From Schoenoplectus triqueter (taxonomy: Eukaryota; Streptophyta; Magnoliopsida; Poales; Cyperaceae), in contig CAXKVV010000040.1 in the NCBI GenBank assembly GCA_964058805.1, positions 620,001-684,000 on the forward strand: a stretch of 64,000 nucleotides of DNA, read 5' to 3'. A program made the translations under genes and the position numbers. Of the stretch, positions 32,963 to 45,700 are shown piece after piece (the stretch's first letter is position 1; each line of letters begins with the position of its first letter). Under the pieces are notes generated by a model. The model saw only the letters and a list, made by a program, of their open reading frames with translations. It was not told the DNA's origin and did no database searches.

Positions 32963-34128
32963 AACCTTGCTTGCCCTCAAGCAAGTTTTAAACCTAGACA
33001 AAAGGACGGTATCTAAACTAACCTAGTCTAAAATAAATCCTAACCTATATGCTAAAGATCATGGGTTTTTCTGAAAAAGAGATGATAAATCTTAAGACAA
33101 ATATTTTCAAATTTGTTCGGCCATTATACAAATTTCTGGGAAAAGCCTTGGGAATTTCTGTTATTTCTGATTTCACACATGACGTTTTACTCAAGGATAT
33201 TTATATTAGATATCAACTTTCAATGTTATGCTCTAAAATCTTTCCTAGATGATATGCACCCAAATTTTTTCTTCCCCTCACAAATGAAATGAAATCTAGG
33301 AAATCCACAAGAAAAAGAAAAAAAATACAATGATAATCCTGAACCTCGCGCGGGTTATATATTTTTTTTTCTTTTTTTTTTGTAGCTAAAAAGCTTTATT
33401 GAGAAACCCTTAACGCGCACATGAGGCTGTCTCGTGCCATATTGGGGTTAGGGAGTTCCATATACCGCCTTAGCACATTTGAGACTTAAAGTGACTTTAT
33501 TTGAATCATCATTTTTTTATTTGCGAATGACATGGCATGTGTACTCTTAACCGTGGTGCTTCCTAGTAAATTTGGACCTTCTAATGATTTATATATATAT
33601 ATTCAGATCCTTTTGATTTATATAAAAGATTTTTCAAAAGCACCGGTCGACACCCGCCATAATCACTCTTGTCAGTTAAAATTTTCTATTTAAGTAGTCA
33701 AACAAATTGGATTTCGAAGATTTAATAAAAATTTGTGGGAGGACGTCAATTTCTAGGCATTTATCATTCAAGAAACTTCTCAAAGCATTTTTTTTTTCAA
33801 TTTCAAACACCCTTTTCATTCACCATGTGTTACGTTAGAAAAATTTGTATATTCCCTAATCAATTTCCCAAATTTCCGATAAGGCTACTCCTTTGCCCAT
33901 ATTTTCCTTAAGATTTTTCAAAACTTTTACAAAACTACCCACTAAAATTTAAATATGAAAATAAAGAAACTAAATGCAATCCTAAATGCATGCAGATACA
34001 ATTTCAATCCCCCCCAAGCTTAAACAAAGCAGTGACCTCACTGCTCGAAATGAAAATAAAAGAGAGGGAAAGAGATAACTCACAATGTGCCGAAGATGCT
34101 AGCCATTGTGAGACCAAATCGAGAGTCC
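32963..34128 (-). other. Non-coding 3' region of the gag-only element
   Basis: AT-rich spacer between the end of the Gag-protease ORF and the 3' LTR, occupying the place where reverse transcriptase and integrase would lie in a complete element. I find no trace of RT or integrase motifs. The 67-codon ORF at 33049 on the plus strand is unsupported. Confidence 0.7.
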
Positions 34129-36909
34129 TCAATCCTCTGGAGCACGGCTAGGGGAACCTTGCCGTGGGGTCGGACTAGTCGGCTCGTCGCGTGGTCGGGG
34201 TGGGATTAAGTCCTCCGGAAAATGGCCATTCTGAACGTGCCAATTGTACATGCGGCGAGTGTAGAACCATGTCTCGTATTGGCGTTGCTCCATTGAGTCC
34301 ATGCGTCGTGACATCTTTTGCAATTGCTCGAGGATCAATGCATTGATGGGAATTCGGGGAGACGCTGGGGCACTAGGTTCGGCAGGTGGGGCAGGAGGCG
34401 AGGCCGGCAGTGTGGTGGACGTCGCTATGGCAGCCGGCCCTAGCGGCGTGAGATGAGAGGCGGGGGCGGCAGGGTTGCTGGTGTGGGGTTGTGAGGGTAC
34501 GGATGTGGCAGCGCAAGGAGAGAGGGTGTGCGGGTGCGATGCGCCTAGAGGAGCAAATCCGGCGGGGGCGTTGGGGTTGCTGGTGCGGGGCGAGTAAGTC
34601 TCATCCGGGCTTAGGAACTCATAGCGAAGGGATGAAAGAAGCGGCTTGAGTTCGACTTCTGGAGTCTTAGACGGTGCGTCGGCTTCAGCAGAGAATATTT
34701 CTTCATCATTCATCATCTTTCCAAATTTTTCTGCTACACAAGCATCAATCTCATCAATCCTGCAAATATTTTGATCATTGGAAGGAAATTTTAGAGTTTT
34801 ATTAGCATAAAATTTGACTTCTTCCTCCCCTACTCTAATGATGATTTTTCCATCACGTGCATCAATTAAAGCACCGGCTGTCCTCAAAAATGGACGACCC
34901 AACAACAAAGGTATTAGGTTGTCCTCTTCCATGTCAATCACCATAAAATCAGTTGGGATAAAAAATTTACCGACTTGAATTGGAACATCCTCAATCACAC
35001 CCAATGGTAGTCTAACAGACCTATCTGCCAATTGTAATGATATTCGAGTTGGTTTAAGGTCATAGATACCAATTTTCTCAAAAATTGACTTAGGCATCAG
35101 GCTCACACTTGCGCCTAAGTCACAAAGGGCCTGGTAAGTGTTGGCACTTCCTATTGAACATGGTATTGTAAAACTACCAGGGTCCTTGAGTTTAGGGGGC
35201 AACTTATTCATAACAAGCGCACTCACCTCCTCGGTCAAAGTCACTGTTTGGACATCCTCTAATTCCCTACGGTTTGTCAATATCTCTTTGAAAAACTTAG
35301 CGTAGGTTGGCATTTGAGTCACAACATCGGTAAAAGGTATATTGACATTCAATTGTTTAAGCAATTCCACAAATTTACCGTATTGTTTTTTTAGTTTTGA
35401 ATTGGCCAACCTTTCGGGAAAAGGGACAAACCTGAGTGGAGGTATGTACTTGGGTACATCCTCCTTTACCTGTTTTGTAGAGTTTGAACCTTTGCCTTCA
35501 AGTTCATCATTCGTCTTTTTCCCTTCCTTCTCTTGCGTTTGTTTAGGTGGTTGCTCCGGCTCTTCTTTCGCTGGCATTGATGGACCTCCATACTCCTTCC
35601 CGCTGCAGAGTGTGATTGCTTTGGCTTGCTCCCTGGGGTTTTGTTCAGGTTTAGGCGGGAGTTGACCTTGTTGGCGGGTCGTGGCAGCAGCTTGTTGTGC
35701 AATTTGATTTTCCAGATTCTTCAACCTTTGATTAATTTCTTCGAACTTATCATCATTCTTCTGATTTGTAACAGTTTGATTTTCGATGAAGTTCTCAATC
35801 AAGCGTTCAAGGTTGGACTTTGGTGGTTGAGCTGCCGGTTCGAATTGTCTCTGGCCAAAACCTTGATTGGAGCGGCCTTGACTCGGATTTTGCTGCCCTT
35901 GATCATTTCTCCACGAGAAATTTGGGTGGTTCCGCCATCCTGGGTTATATGTGTTGGAATAGGGATTGTTTTGTGGTCTAAAATTGTTGTTTAGCATGTT
36001 TGCTTGCTCAACGCTCCCTTCTTCCATCTGCTGGTAAATGCAATTAACCGTAAGATGGTCGGTGCATCCACAGGTTGCGCAAGGGAAAAACTGATCAACA
36101 GATGATGCATTTGCTGAATCTTGCCTCTTGTTTTGGCGGATCTCGGACCTGATCTGACGGTTCTCGGTTTGAAGCGCTTCGACCATTGCTTGCAGCTTGG
36201 TGATTTGATCGGTCTCAAATCTACCAGACATGTGGGCTTTTGTTGGTTCTCTTTCGGTTGACCATTGGACTTGGTTGAGCGCCATCTCCTCGATTAGGCT
36301 GTATGCCTCACCAATCCTCCTGTTCATGAGACTCCCACCCGCTGCGGCATCAATTGTCATTCTTGTATTGTTGGTCAACCCCTCATAGAAAGTCTGTAAG
36401 AGACGCCATTTCTCAAAACCATGATGAGGACACGTCCGTAGCAGCTCTTGATAGCGGTCCCAAGCATCGCTCAGAGACTCCCCCTCTTTCTGCCCAAAGT
36501 TAGTGATTTGATTTCTAAGGGCCACGATCTTAGAAGGAGGGAAGTACTTAGAAAGAAACACCGCTGACATTTGGGCCCATGTAGCTACTACGGTTGGTGT
36601 CAAAGACCTGAGCCACCCTTTTGCTCGATCCCTAAGAGAAAATGGAAAGAGCCGAAGCTTGATTGCATCAGGTGTGACTCCATTCATCTTCAAGGTGTTG
36701 CAAAATTCTTCAAAGTTAGCAAGGTGCTGATTTGGGTCTTCGTGGGCTAAGCCGGCAAATTGATTTTGAGAGACCATGTTGATTAGGGCCGGCTTGAGTT
36801 CGAAATCATTTGCTGTCACAGTCGGCACGGTGTAGCCCATGTTAAGTTCACCCGCTCGGGGTGCAGTGAAGTCCTTGAGAAGGCGGTTGTCTTCATCATT
36901 AGCTGCCAT
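34129..36909 (-). CDS. Gag-protease polyprotein of the gag-only element, intact
   Basis: Structural protein that packages element RNA, joined to its aspartic protease. First ATG is at 36909, giving 926 aa; the frame is open another 30 codons upstream (to a TTG at 36999) without an ATG. Retrotransposon Gag core with FPFSLRDRAKGWL (88-100), FLSKYFPPSK, and DAWDRYQELLRTCPHHG; zinc knuckle CATCGCTDHLTVNC (277-290); coiled-coil/charged linker with KNLENQIAQQ; protease active site DLGASVSLMP (597-606), the DLGA form typical of Athila-type elements, followed by the LLGRPFL flap-side motif. After the protease comes an Ala/Pro-rich stretch and a C-terminal segment with RRMDSMEQRQYETW near 864. No stops or shifts. 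No RT fused. Confidence 0.93.
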   Translation of the reverse strand: MAANDEDNRLLKDFTAPRAGELNMGYTVPTVTANDFELKPALINMVSQNQFAGLAHEDPNQHLANFEEFCNTLKMNGVTPDAIKLRLFPFSLRDRAKGWLRSLTPTVVATWAQMSAVFLSKYFPPSKIVALRNQITNFGQKEGESLSDAWDRYQELLRTCPHHGFEKWRLLQTFYEGLTNNTRMTIDAAAGGSLMNRRIGEAYSLIEEMALNQVQWSTEREPTKAHMSGRFETDQITKLQAMVEALQTENRQIRSEIRQNKRQDSANASSVDQFFPCATCGCTDHLTVNCIYQQMEEGSVEQANMLNNNFRPQNNPYSNTYNPGWRNHPNFSWRNDQGQQNPSQGRSNQGFGQRQFEPAAQPPKSNLERLIENFIENQTVTNQKNDDKFEEINQRLKNLENQIAQQAAATTRQQGQLPPKPEQNPREQAKAITLCSGKEYGGPSMPAKEEPEQPPKQTQEKEGKKTNDELEGKGSNSTKQVKEDVPKYIPPLRFVPFPERLANSKLKKQYGKFVELLKQLNVNIPFTDVVTQMPTYAKFFKEILTNRRELEDVQTVTLTEEVSALVMNKLPPKLKDPGSFTIPCSIGSANTYQALCDLGASVSLMPKSIFEKIGIYDLKPTRISLQLADRSVRLPLGVIEDVPIQVGKFFIPTDFMVIDMEEDNLIPLLLGRPFLRTAGALIDARDGKIIIRVGEEEVKFYANKTLKFPSNDQNICRIDEIDACVAEKFGKMMNDEEIFSAEADAPSKTPEVELKPLLSSLRYEFLSPDETYSPRTSNPNAPAGFAPLGASHPHTLSPCAATSVPSQPHTSNPAAPASHLTPLGPAAIATSTTLPASPPAPPAEPSAPASPRIPINALILEQLQKMSRRMDSMEQRQYETWFYTRRMYNWHVQNGHFPEDLIPPRPRDEPTSPTPRQGSPSRAPED

Positions 36910-37125
36910 GTTGATCACGTCTCCAAAATCTAGACGTTCAGGTTGAAGGTCGGCAATGGGAGCGACACGTCTAAGCCTTGATCTCTGATAGACTAGCAAC
37001 GGTGGGTCGCTAGCCAGTATTTAACCTGCAAGAAAAGAACAAGATAAAGGTAAAAAGAGAATAATAATAAAAATAAAAGAAAGGTCTAGTCTTTAATACT
37101 ATTGGATCAATCGATATTTAAAAAG

Positions 37126-37143
37126 TCCCCGGCAACGACGCCA
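37126..37143 (-). other. Primer-binding site of the gag-only element (tRNA-Asp type)
   Basis: On the element strand TGGCGTCGTTGCCGGGGA, seven bases after the 5' LTR. It is complementary to the 3' end of plant tRNA-Asp except for one base (GTC for GCC). tRNA-Asp priming is typical of Athila/Tat elements. Confidence 0.85.
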
Positions 37144-37150
37144 AAAAGCT

Positions 37151-38593
37151 TGTTGTGATATTTTCAAACTAATAAAATTAACCTAATACACACAAGAGAA
37201 AGCCGCAAGCGTACGACCTACCGTGTAGTATTTAGGTGTCGATCCCACAGAGACTGATTAAACTACCGATATAGACAACTTCTTTAAGCTAGACCGTAAA
37301 ATCTGAAAAGGTTTCTAAACTAAATATTTCTCTAAAATTAACAAGTAAATTGAACTAAGTTTGGATTACTTCAAGGTTAAGAGAGTCTAGGGTTTCAGCA
37401 TCACCATCCACTTGAGTTTTAATCGTACTATTTATGTATTTTAACGCTAATTTATGAGGGTTACCATCTAATTTAGTACCAAGTTCCTGGTTAGGGTTTG
37501 GCACAGTATTTCAATTAGGGCAAACTTCACGGTTAAGTCCATCGTTCTTCCTAATTAAAACCCGTTAAGTTCTGGTAATTCTAAACCTTTCAAAGATTAA
37601 TTATTCACGGTTAGGTCCATCTAATTAATACTCTAAATGTTCAGAAAAGTCCCAACTAACCTAGACTTCACGGTTAGGTCCATCACCTAGGGTTAGATAC
37701 CGCTTTTGGAGGTCGGAGAACCATCAGATTTTGGTTAGAAACCTAAACAATTCTCTAAGATACATGTGCAATTCTAATATCGTTTGCAGGTTATGAATCT
37801 ATGCTATCTAGGGTTTTTAATCCCAGACGGATTACTAATACAAACATAAAATAATTCAATCCATGCACAGTAATACAATCACAAAAGCAATTCATAAAAT
37901 AAAGCAATTAAAATAACAATAAATACGATTAAACTTCAAGTTTCAAGTTACATGCCTAAACCCTAGAGAGACGACTACTCTTCCATGGAAGAGAAAGAAT
38001 CACAGATAAAAGCAATGAAAAACAGAAAGAAAATCATCAAGAGAATAAGAGTTACACCCAGTTTTTGATTTCTCCTTATTTTGCCTTCTTCTCTCTCCAA
38101 ATCTCTCAAAGAAACTCCAAAAAACTTCTCTTCAATCTGTCCTAGGGCGGTTATAGCCTTTTGGAGGCGTTCTCTTCTGTTTAAAATCGAATCTCGAGCC
38201 TTCTGGGGCGAAGAGATGCTTTCAGGGGCGAAACAGAACCGCTCTTTACGGCCCGAAAAGAAAAAATTTTGACCCAAAAAGTTCACGCGGTTTCTTGACA
38301 GAGAGCTCTTTTCGACCCGAAAAGATAACTTTTTGGGTCAAAAGGTTCATGCAGTTTTTCTCCAGCAAGATCTTCATTGTTCTAGTTGCGCCTAACTTAC
38401 TCCATCTTCATCCAAATATTCCCAAAATGCTCCAAAAGTCCTAAAATCAAAGAAACCATGGCAGTATCTCGAACTTTGTGTAATATCCAAACTAAATCAA
38501 CTAATTGAACTAAAAAGTGCATAAAAAAGGGTAAAATGGTATAGTTTTAGATACCAAATCCTATCAGAATATATATGTGATTTTGGCTTATCA
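37151..38593 (-). repeat. 5' LTR of the gag-only element
   Basis: 1443 bp; upstream LTR relative to the minus-strand coding direction, next to the primer-binding site. Near-identical to 31504-32946. Followed on the right by the target duplication CCGAC. Confidence 0.95.
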
Positions 38594-38598
38594 CCGAC

Positions 38599-39340
38599 AA
38601 ATTTAATATATACAATATCCTATCAAGTGGTATTGTAATTTAATTGTTAAAATAGTTATTTGATTTCATTGACGTTGATGTGGGACAATTATTATGGATA
38701 TTTAATCATATTTTGTTAACAATTATGAAATTCATCTAGAGGATGTGCATATATAATTATGTGGGATTAATGATTTTACTGCGGAATACAGAAAATATTG
38801 AAGATACACAGAACTTAAAATTGTTAATTTTAGATATTAATCTTTACTATATATTATTTTGAAAATTTAAAAGTTTTTGAAGCAAATTTTCAATATTCAT
38901 TTGTTTTATATTCATATCAAATATATTGTACTCGAGATACAACCTTTAAATTAATTACCTATTTCTACCAAACAAAATTTCGAAATTTATTTTTTCGTAA
39001 TTGTAAGCAATAAAATATAGCATCTGCAATTTGAAGCATGAAGCAATTAAAAAAATATTAAATTAAGATATGCACTATTTTTGTGCTTCAAGTTTTTTTT
39101 GTATTGTTAATTGAAAGATATCATACATAAATTTAATATATATTTAATATAATATATTTAATATAATATATCATACAGATTATTAATGTAACACTTCAAT
39201 ATTTCATACATATATATTTAATATAATATATCATACATATTATTATGAAAGATGAAATATAATTTTTTGAATTGTTATTGGGAGACATCATAATTTTCTT
39301 TCTGATATGAGAAATATAATAAACTTGTTTTTATAAGAAA
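38599..39340. other. AT-rich intergenic DNA, no gene seen
   Basis: Low-complexity A/T. A short reiterated TTTAATATAATATATCATACA unit lies at about 39130-39245. Confidence 0.5.
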
Positions 39341-39810
39341 CTAGCTATATACCCGCGCGTTGCAGCAGACTCTTTTATTTAAATATTAAAATATTATAAG
39401 ATAAAAAATTCATATTTATCTAATATTAAATTATAAATTCAACAAATTATGGAGAAAACCTATAATAAAGACTATATTTAATCTTGGATGAGATTTTTGC
39501 ACAATATGAGTTAATGATTCATTATTTTTATGGCAAGAAAAGTACATTATTCTAACATATATTATCACCATTAATTTCTTGCCAAATATGCACAAGGTTG
39601 CTAAATAAAAAATAATAATATTATGGAAATAATAGTATATAAGGGAAAGAATGGAGAGAAAGAGGGGATCAATGGACGCAATCACATACGTTCGATCAAC
39701 CAAAAATAAATATTATCCGTCTAATTGAGGGATAAAATGGGTGTAATAAAAAATTACCATGACAAAAAATAGACCCTCCAATTTTTAGATGCTTTATATA
39801 ATAGTATAGA
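39341..39810 (-). mobile_element. Non-autonomous Helitron, copy 2
   Basis: Same element as 26866-27334: minus-strand start TCTATACTATTATATAAAGC and end CAACGCGCGGGTATATAGCTAG, flanked by A and T. 470 bp, differing from copy 1 at scattered single bases. This copy has CGCGCGTTGC where copy 1 has CGCGCATTGC in the 3' hairpin region, so copy 2 keeps the better G+C-rich palindrome. Confidence 0.87.
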
Positions 39811-42294
39811 TATAGATATTATGTATCTTTGATTCTCTAGCACATATAATGTAATTAAATCATGCATATTTTTCAGCCTTAAAATATGGGAACAACGCAA
39901 TTAACTTGCACAATCCGATCTGATTTTTGATTTCTCCTATTATGTTAATTCCTTTTTTTAGCGATTTGTTCAGTTCCTTCAATATTAAAATTTACTAGAG
40001 GAGAAATTAATATGTTTTCTGCGAGACAGTGAGAGTTTTTTGATCGGGTAACCTGTTAACGCGAGCAATTACTATTTTGTCCTTTATTTTTTTTTTCGTG
40101 GGTTGAGGTTCTCATAGATATTAGACGTAGAGGTATAAACATCTAGTATTAAAATACAAACAAGCGGAATATATAATTTCAGATCATCTTACTTGTAAAA
40201 TGCTTTTATTACACATATTTTAAAAATATAAACGCCAATTTCACACAATATAAACACCTACTATCAAAATACAAAGAGCTGGAAGTCGTATAATACTTTT
40301 GTTATACCTCCTATTTCAAAAATATAAACATCTAATGTAAAAATATAAACACTTAATATCAAATGTAATCATAAACATTTAAACGCCAAAAAGAAAAAAA
40401 AATATTATTATTATTATAAATGCTGGCTAATATAATATAAACATGTGTTTGCTAAGACTAAACATCTTTAAATTTATTTCGTAAAAGCACTAGACGTTGG
40501 TTTTCATATCTAAAAAATTACGTGCATGCAAAAGGCGAGGCAGAAAGGCACTAAAAGGTTCTGTTAGCAGCTCCTTTTATTTTATTATAATCATCGCAGT
40601 CTCACAGAGGTACATCGATCGCTCTCCAAAGAATTAATTAATTAATAACATGTGATAATTAAACCTTCTAGATGAGCTAGCGTTGAATTTTGATAGTACA
40701 GCCTTCAATGTTATTCTCGCACATTATTCTTGCATTCCTCGAGTCTTAATTTATATATGATATGCTTGTCTTTTAATAAATTTTACTTAAAAAAATCATT
40801 TACGAAGTTCTGATTTATGTAACGTGTGAAACAAAGAGGAGCCAATGTGTACCAACTAATTTTTTATTCCCTCATCATTTGACACCTTATCGGCTAGGGG
40901 TAAAAAGTACTTTTCACAAATCTTTTGGTTTTAACTTTTAACCCAGGCGAGCAGCTCACCTTATAGTCTAATTATTTACTTTTATTTTAGTTTTGATTTT
41001 GACTTATTTAAAAGAAAACAGCTTACGCATGAGATGATTTTCCGGGACATCTTACATATACAACAAGCAGTTAGAGACTTCAAGGGAGCCTTTTATTAGT
41101 CGCACTGGTATCATTTATTGACAGCATGTAATAACATTTTGCTCTCACTTATATATTTAAAATAACAACGACAACTATAATACCTAGGTGATCAATGGGT
41201 TGGATTGAATTTGAGTCAGCTCTTTATTATTTTATTATTTTTTATCCAATCTGATTTGATTCCTTTAAAACCAATTTCTTTAACCCCATCCTGACGGGTT
41301 GATCCGACATAATTCAAATGTAATAATAATTTTTTTATTTATATATATATATAAATAATTTAATATTAATTAATATATAACTAATATTAATCAGTGTATA
41401 TGTATAAGTTTTGGTGAGTGTTAAATCGCAAAAAAAAAATAATAATTAAACGAGTAGGGTCGACTGTACTGACCCGATCTGTGATGGGTCAAAAAAAAAA
41501 TTTGATTAAGATGAAAGTCTGAGTTACTCAATTTTTAAATGTCTATAAAAGATACTTATCTGAATTTTAAACATTTGATTTTTCACATATAAGGCATTAT
41601 CTATAAAAGATCCTTTTGTACTAGACATACGATTAAGACCATTAAAATTATAAATAGTTAAGGGATCCCATCTAATAGTAAATAATAAATGTAAGATTAT
41701 ATATTCAACGGTAGCGATTCGAATAGTTTTTGTTTGTTGTTAAAGAATGTTTTCAAGTTTGGTTTCTGGCTCTGTTAATTAAAGTAGCTAGGTTAATATA
41801 TATATATGTATGTTGATACAGAAACAAAATAAGTGGTGAATTGCTGAGCAGATGGCCTGGGGCCTGGGGTGAGAAAATAATGTGAACTTGGATTGCGAAA
41901 TGGGAAGATGTGAGTGAATGAAAGAAAATATCATTGCGCACGTGCAAAAGAATAATCAGATGGAATGTATGGAACGGATAATATATATATATATCAACAA
42001 CACAAATTGGTAGGGGTACCACATTCCACAATCCAGTTCACAGAGGAGAGGAGGCAAGTTTGACCGGACAAACGAAGCATCACCACACTGACTTTCCCTT
42101 TCTAATTTCATTGTTTCGTTCATGAAGCCACAATATCTCGACTAATCAATTCCATTAATATAAATGATAATAATAATACAGACATGTGCTGCTTAAAAGT
42201 ATACCACCTTTTTTGACAAACCTCAGTCCCACTTAATAATTATCCGACCAGTAAGCGTTTAGACTTTTAGTCATGTTTCAATATATATATAGCT
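39811..42294. other. Intergenic DNA, no gene seen
   Basis: AT-rich, no open frame with recognisable domains. The 92-codon minus-strand ORF at 41753-42031 is unsupported. Some short microsatellites (for example near 41340 and 41980). Confidence 0.5.
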
Positions 42295-42735
42295 AACTTG
42301 CTCTTAAAAGTACGAAAGTCTTCTGTGATTCTAACTCAAAAAATATATTAAATTATCTCTAAAATTTAATAATGAATCTTTAAATAAATCACTTAACAAT
42401 GGTTATATTGATAATTTTGACAATGAATCTTTAAATAAATAATCCTATAAATATGTTTTTCTACTTATAGATTGATGGTGATTTAAATTTTATGTAACGT
42501 CATTATCATTTGATAGTCCATCAAATACCGTTAAATTAGAACTGTTACAAAATGCATAACATTTTGATTGTTTTTTATGAACTATCTTAAATTGTATGAA
42601 ATTTGAACCACGATCAAACTATGAGTAAAAGAACATTTATGTAAGTTTTTTTTTCATATTTATTTCAAGATTCATTGTCAAAATTATGAAGATAACTCAT
42701 TATCAAGATATTCTTTCCCATTATATATATATATA
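42295..42735. repeat. Foldback MITE D relic, copy 1
   Basis: Resembles the element at 48972-49462: ACTTATAGATTGATGGTGAT, TTATCATTTGATAGTCCATC and GATTCATTGTCAAAATTATG all have counterparts there, and the two halves pair with each other. Its left part begins with a MITE A arm (TTCTGTGATTCTAACTCAAA). Degenerate ends. Confidence 0.5.
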
Positions 42736-45700
42736 TTCTTCATGACTTGTTTTTCAAAAAAGGCATTCATTCATCTATTAGATTTCACTCCACGTCACCA
42801 ACAATTGCTATTGCCGTTGTGCGCACCAGGTGCATGATGAAATGACCCAGCCACATTTCTCTGATTTGGATACCCAGGTGCTCAATTAAGATTCTATCCA
42901 TCTTCAAAGAACTGAATATTCAAAAAATTGGAGTTTTAGAGTTTTCTAAATTTGTAGTTTCAATTTTTAAAAACAGGTATAAAAATTTAATATTCTATTA
43001 TTTATTATTATTTATTATTTTAATTAAGCTATAAATTATTTTATTTATTATTAATTATTAATTATTATTTTATTTTATTTAATATGTTTTATACTATTAT
43101 TAATTATTATTTTATTTAATACCAATGATTATTATCTTGTATATTATTATGGATAATGTTTTTTTATTATTAGTTATTATTATTTTTTTAATATTAATGC
43201 TTATTATTTTGTATGATTATTAATTATTATTTTATTTATTATTGATTAAAGATTTAACATATAATTAATAATTTATTGTTTAATATGTGATTAACTTGAT
43301 AATTTATAAAATTCTGATAGTTGTTGCTTCTAGAAATATGCTTAATTAAGTTTTTGATATCTTATTCAATTGATTAACAATATGATATCGAACAAAAAAA
43401 TAAAAATGCAAGAAATAAAAGTTTCGTAAAGTGTGCGGCGATGTGGGCTAGGGACCGAAATCGCATTTTAGTCTTTGTTATTTTCGTGAAATCTGGTCAT
43501 TCGTTGTTATGCTCATGAATTGTTATTTCTATTTTGTTATTAATAAAAAAAATCGAGATGGTTGACCCGGTTAAAATTTTGTACTTACTCAAATAACTTT
43601 ATTTGTTCCATGATATATTATTTTAAAGGGAAGGAGAGGAAGAGGAAGGTAAATCTTCTATACAAACCTCATAATTTTTTTATTCTTAAAATTGTGATTT
43701 TAGATTTTACTCACTCTCTCACTCATTTATTTTACACTCTTCCTCTTCTCTCTCTCCTATTTTGTGGAGCACAGTGTTAATTTCTCAGCGTGGCTTTTTA
43801 GAACTTGAACGACACCCACCAAATTTCTGTTTGATTTGATTCTATGGATATGAGAATCTATAAATGTAATTTTTCGGATTCCATATATGTACTAAAAAGC
43901 AAGTACAAGAACTTGAAATTTTACCATTCTGATGCTTTGGAATGTCGATTGGAATATGTTAGCTGTTGGACATTTAAATCTTTTTAAAAATATTTAAAAA
44001 TCTATTTCCGGCAATTCATCTGCATGACATTGTTATTTCTTCCAAACAGTGAAGTTGGGAGCAAATGGACTAATATTTGAATTTATATAAATATATACTC
44101 TCGTAATGTAAAAAAAAATCAAGCAAAAGAAATAATAGAAGAGGAGAAGGTGATTTAAATAAAAGAAAAATATTTCTCTATTTTGCGCGTAAAAAAATCG
44201 CATAAGTAACTTTGAAGAACAATATTATAAGTTCAGACTATTTTCGTAATATTCGTTAAAAAGTAGTAGTTATAAAATAGTAGATTATGTTTTTTTTTTG
44301 TGAAATAGTCTATAATGATGTTAGACGTATGTCGTAATAGTGAGTGGGACCCATTGAAGAAGAAATTAAGAAAAAGAAATTCTACTTTTGAGCCTTGGAG
44401 GGATGTTAGAGATTAATGAGATAAAAGATAATCATAGTGCGCGGGAGAATAATAATAATAATGTCAGACTTGGCGTTAAAATTCCCACAATTTTACTACA
44501 ATACCATTCTCTTTCTCATCTTCATTGACAAGAAATTAAAATTGTCGTCGTACCAGATTTCCGGCACAAGCTAATGACGTGATTGTGCATTTTGACACGA
44601 ATTCAATAATTTTGTGCTTGCAACGTAGGTGGTGACGGTAAACGAGTCAAGGCGAGGTAAATCAAATTTATATTCCACTCATTAACTAACTTAACGAACC
44701 GAGTTAAAATAATTCATTAATTACTTTTGAATAAATTTTTTTAGTTTAAATTAACGACTTATCATGTTAAGACTCATTTAATAGTTCATAATATTTTTAT
44801 AATATTTTATATCAAAATTTATATAAAATTAATAAAATAATCAATAACAATATATTTCACACTAATTTGATATAATAATATAATATAAAATAAATATCAA
44901 TAGTTTATTATATTAAAAATTCGTAATAAAATAATATAAAAATAAATATCAATAGTTTATCAAGGTAAACGAGCTGAGCCAATCTAAACTCATTAACGAT
45001 TTATTCCATTAACTAGCGAGCAAATAATAAATAGATCCGAATTTCAAAGGCGGATAGACCGATGATACTAACTTTTGAGTTATTATTTATATTAATGATT
45101 TTATATATAATTGTGATCAAAATTGTGATCACAACAGCTATACATACATGCACGCGCTCCTTCCAGAATATATATACGTACGTAGCCTATTAATTACCTT
45201 TCTCTTAATGTTATGTACATATATAGCCTATCAATTATTTTTCTCTTAATATATATAGCCCGTTAATTAGCTTTCTCTTAATGTTACATATATAGCCTAT
45301 TTATTAGCTTTCTCTTAATGTTATATTTTTATACACACGAGAGCACGCACATCAAGAGAAGTCAATATTAATTTACATAACTTAAAATCAGCGTTTAATC
45401 TAGCGTGAGAGATCGCATGTTTGAAATTTAAATATTTTATGAATAATTAAAAAATTAAACTACTTTTATGAATAATTTAAATTTTTAATAGTTTGGACTA
45501 AAAATATGGTTCGCCGTGTGCCTTTGTTTTTCCTTAAAAGGCAACGGCTCTTCTAATTAGTTCCCATGATAGGCGGTCAGCTCCCTACTCCTGTAGCTCT
45601 GCACCTAATATTAATTATTTAATATTAAAACTGTAACTCAAATTTCGCTCCAACAATATAATATAGTATTTAAATAAATAATTAATAATATAAAATTTCA

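Larger units (their letters stand above)
31504..38593 (-). mobile_element. Young gag-only LTR retrotransposon (TR-GAG type, Athila/Tat-like)
   Basis: 7090 bp, minus strand. LTRs of 1443 bp at each end (31504-32946 and 37151-38593) begin TGATAAGCC and end CACAACA on the element strand. Perfect 5 bp target duplication CCGAC (31499-31503, 38594-38598). Primer-binding site for tRNA-Asp and a polypurine tract are both present. Internally it codes only for Gag plus an aspartic protease; no reverse transcriptase, RNase H or integrase, and the 1.2 kb between the ORF end and the 3' LTR has no coding potential. Only three LTR differences were seen by eye, so insertion is very recent, presumably driven in trans by a related complete element. 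It inserted into the end of a copia LTR. Confidence 0.95.

Noticed and set aside
37126..37143. tRNA gene fragment
   Set aside because: The tRNA-Asp match is only the 18-base primer-binding site of the retrotransposon; there is no cloverleaf.
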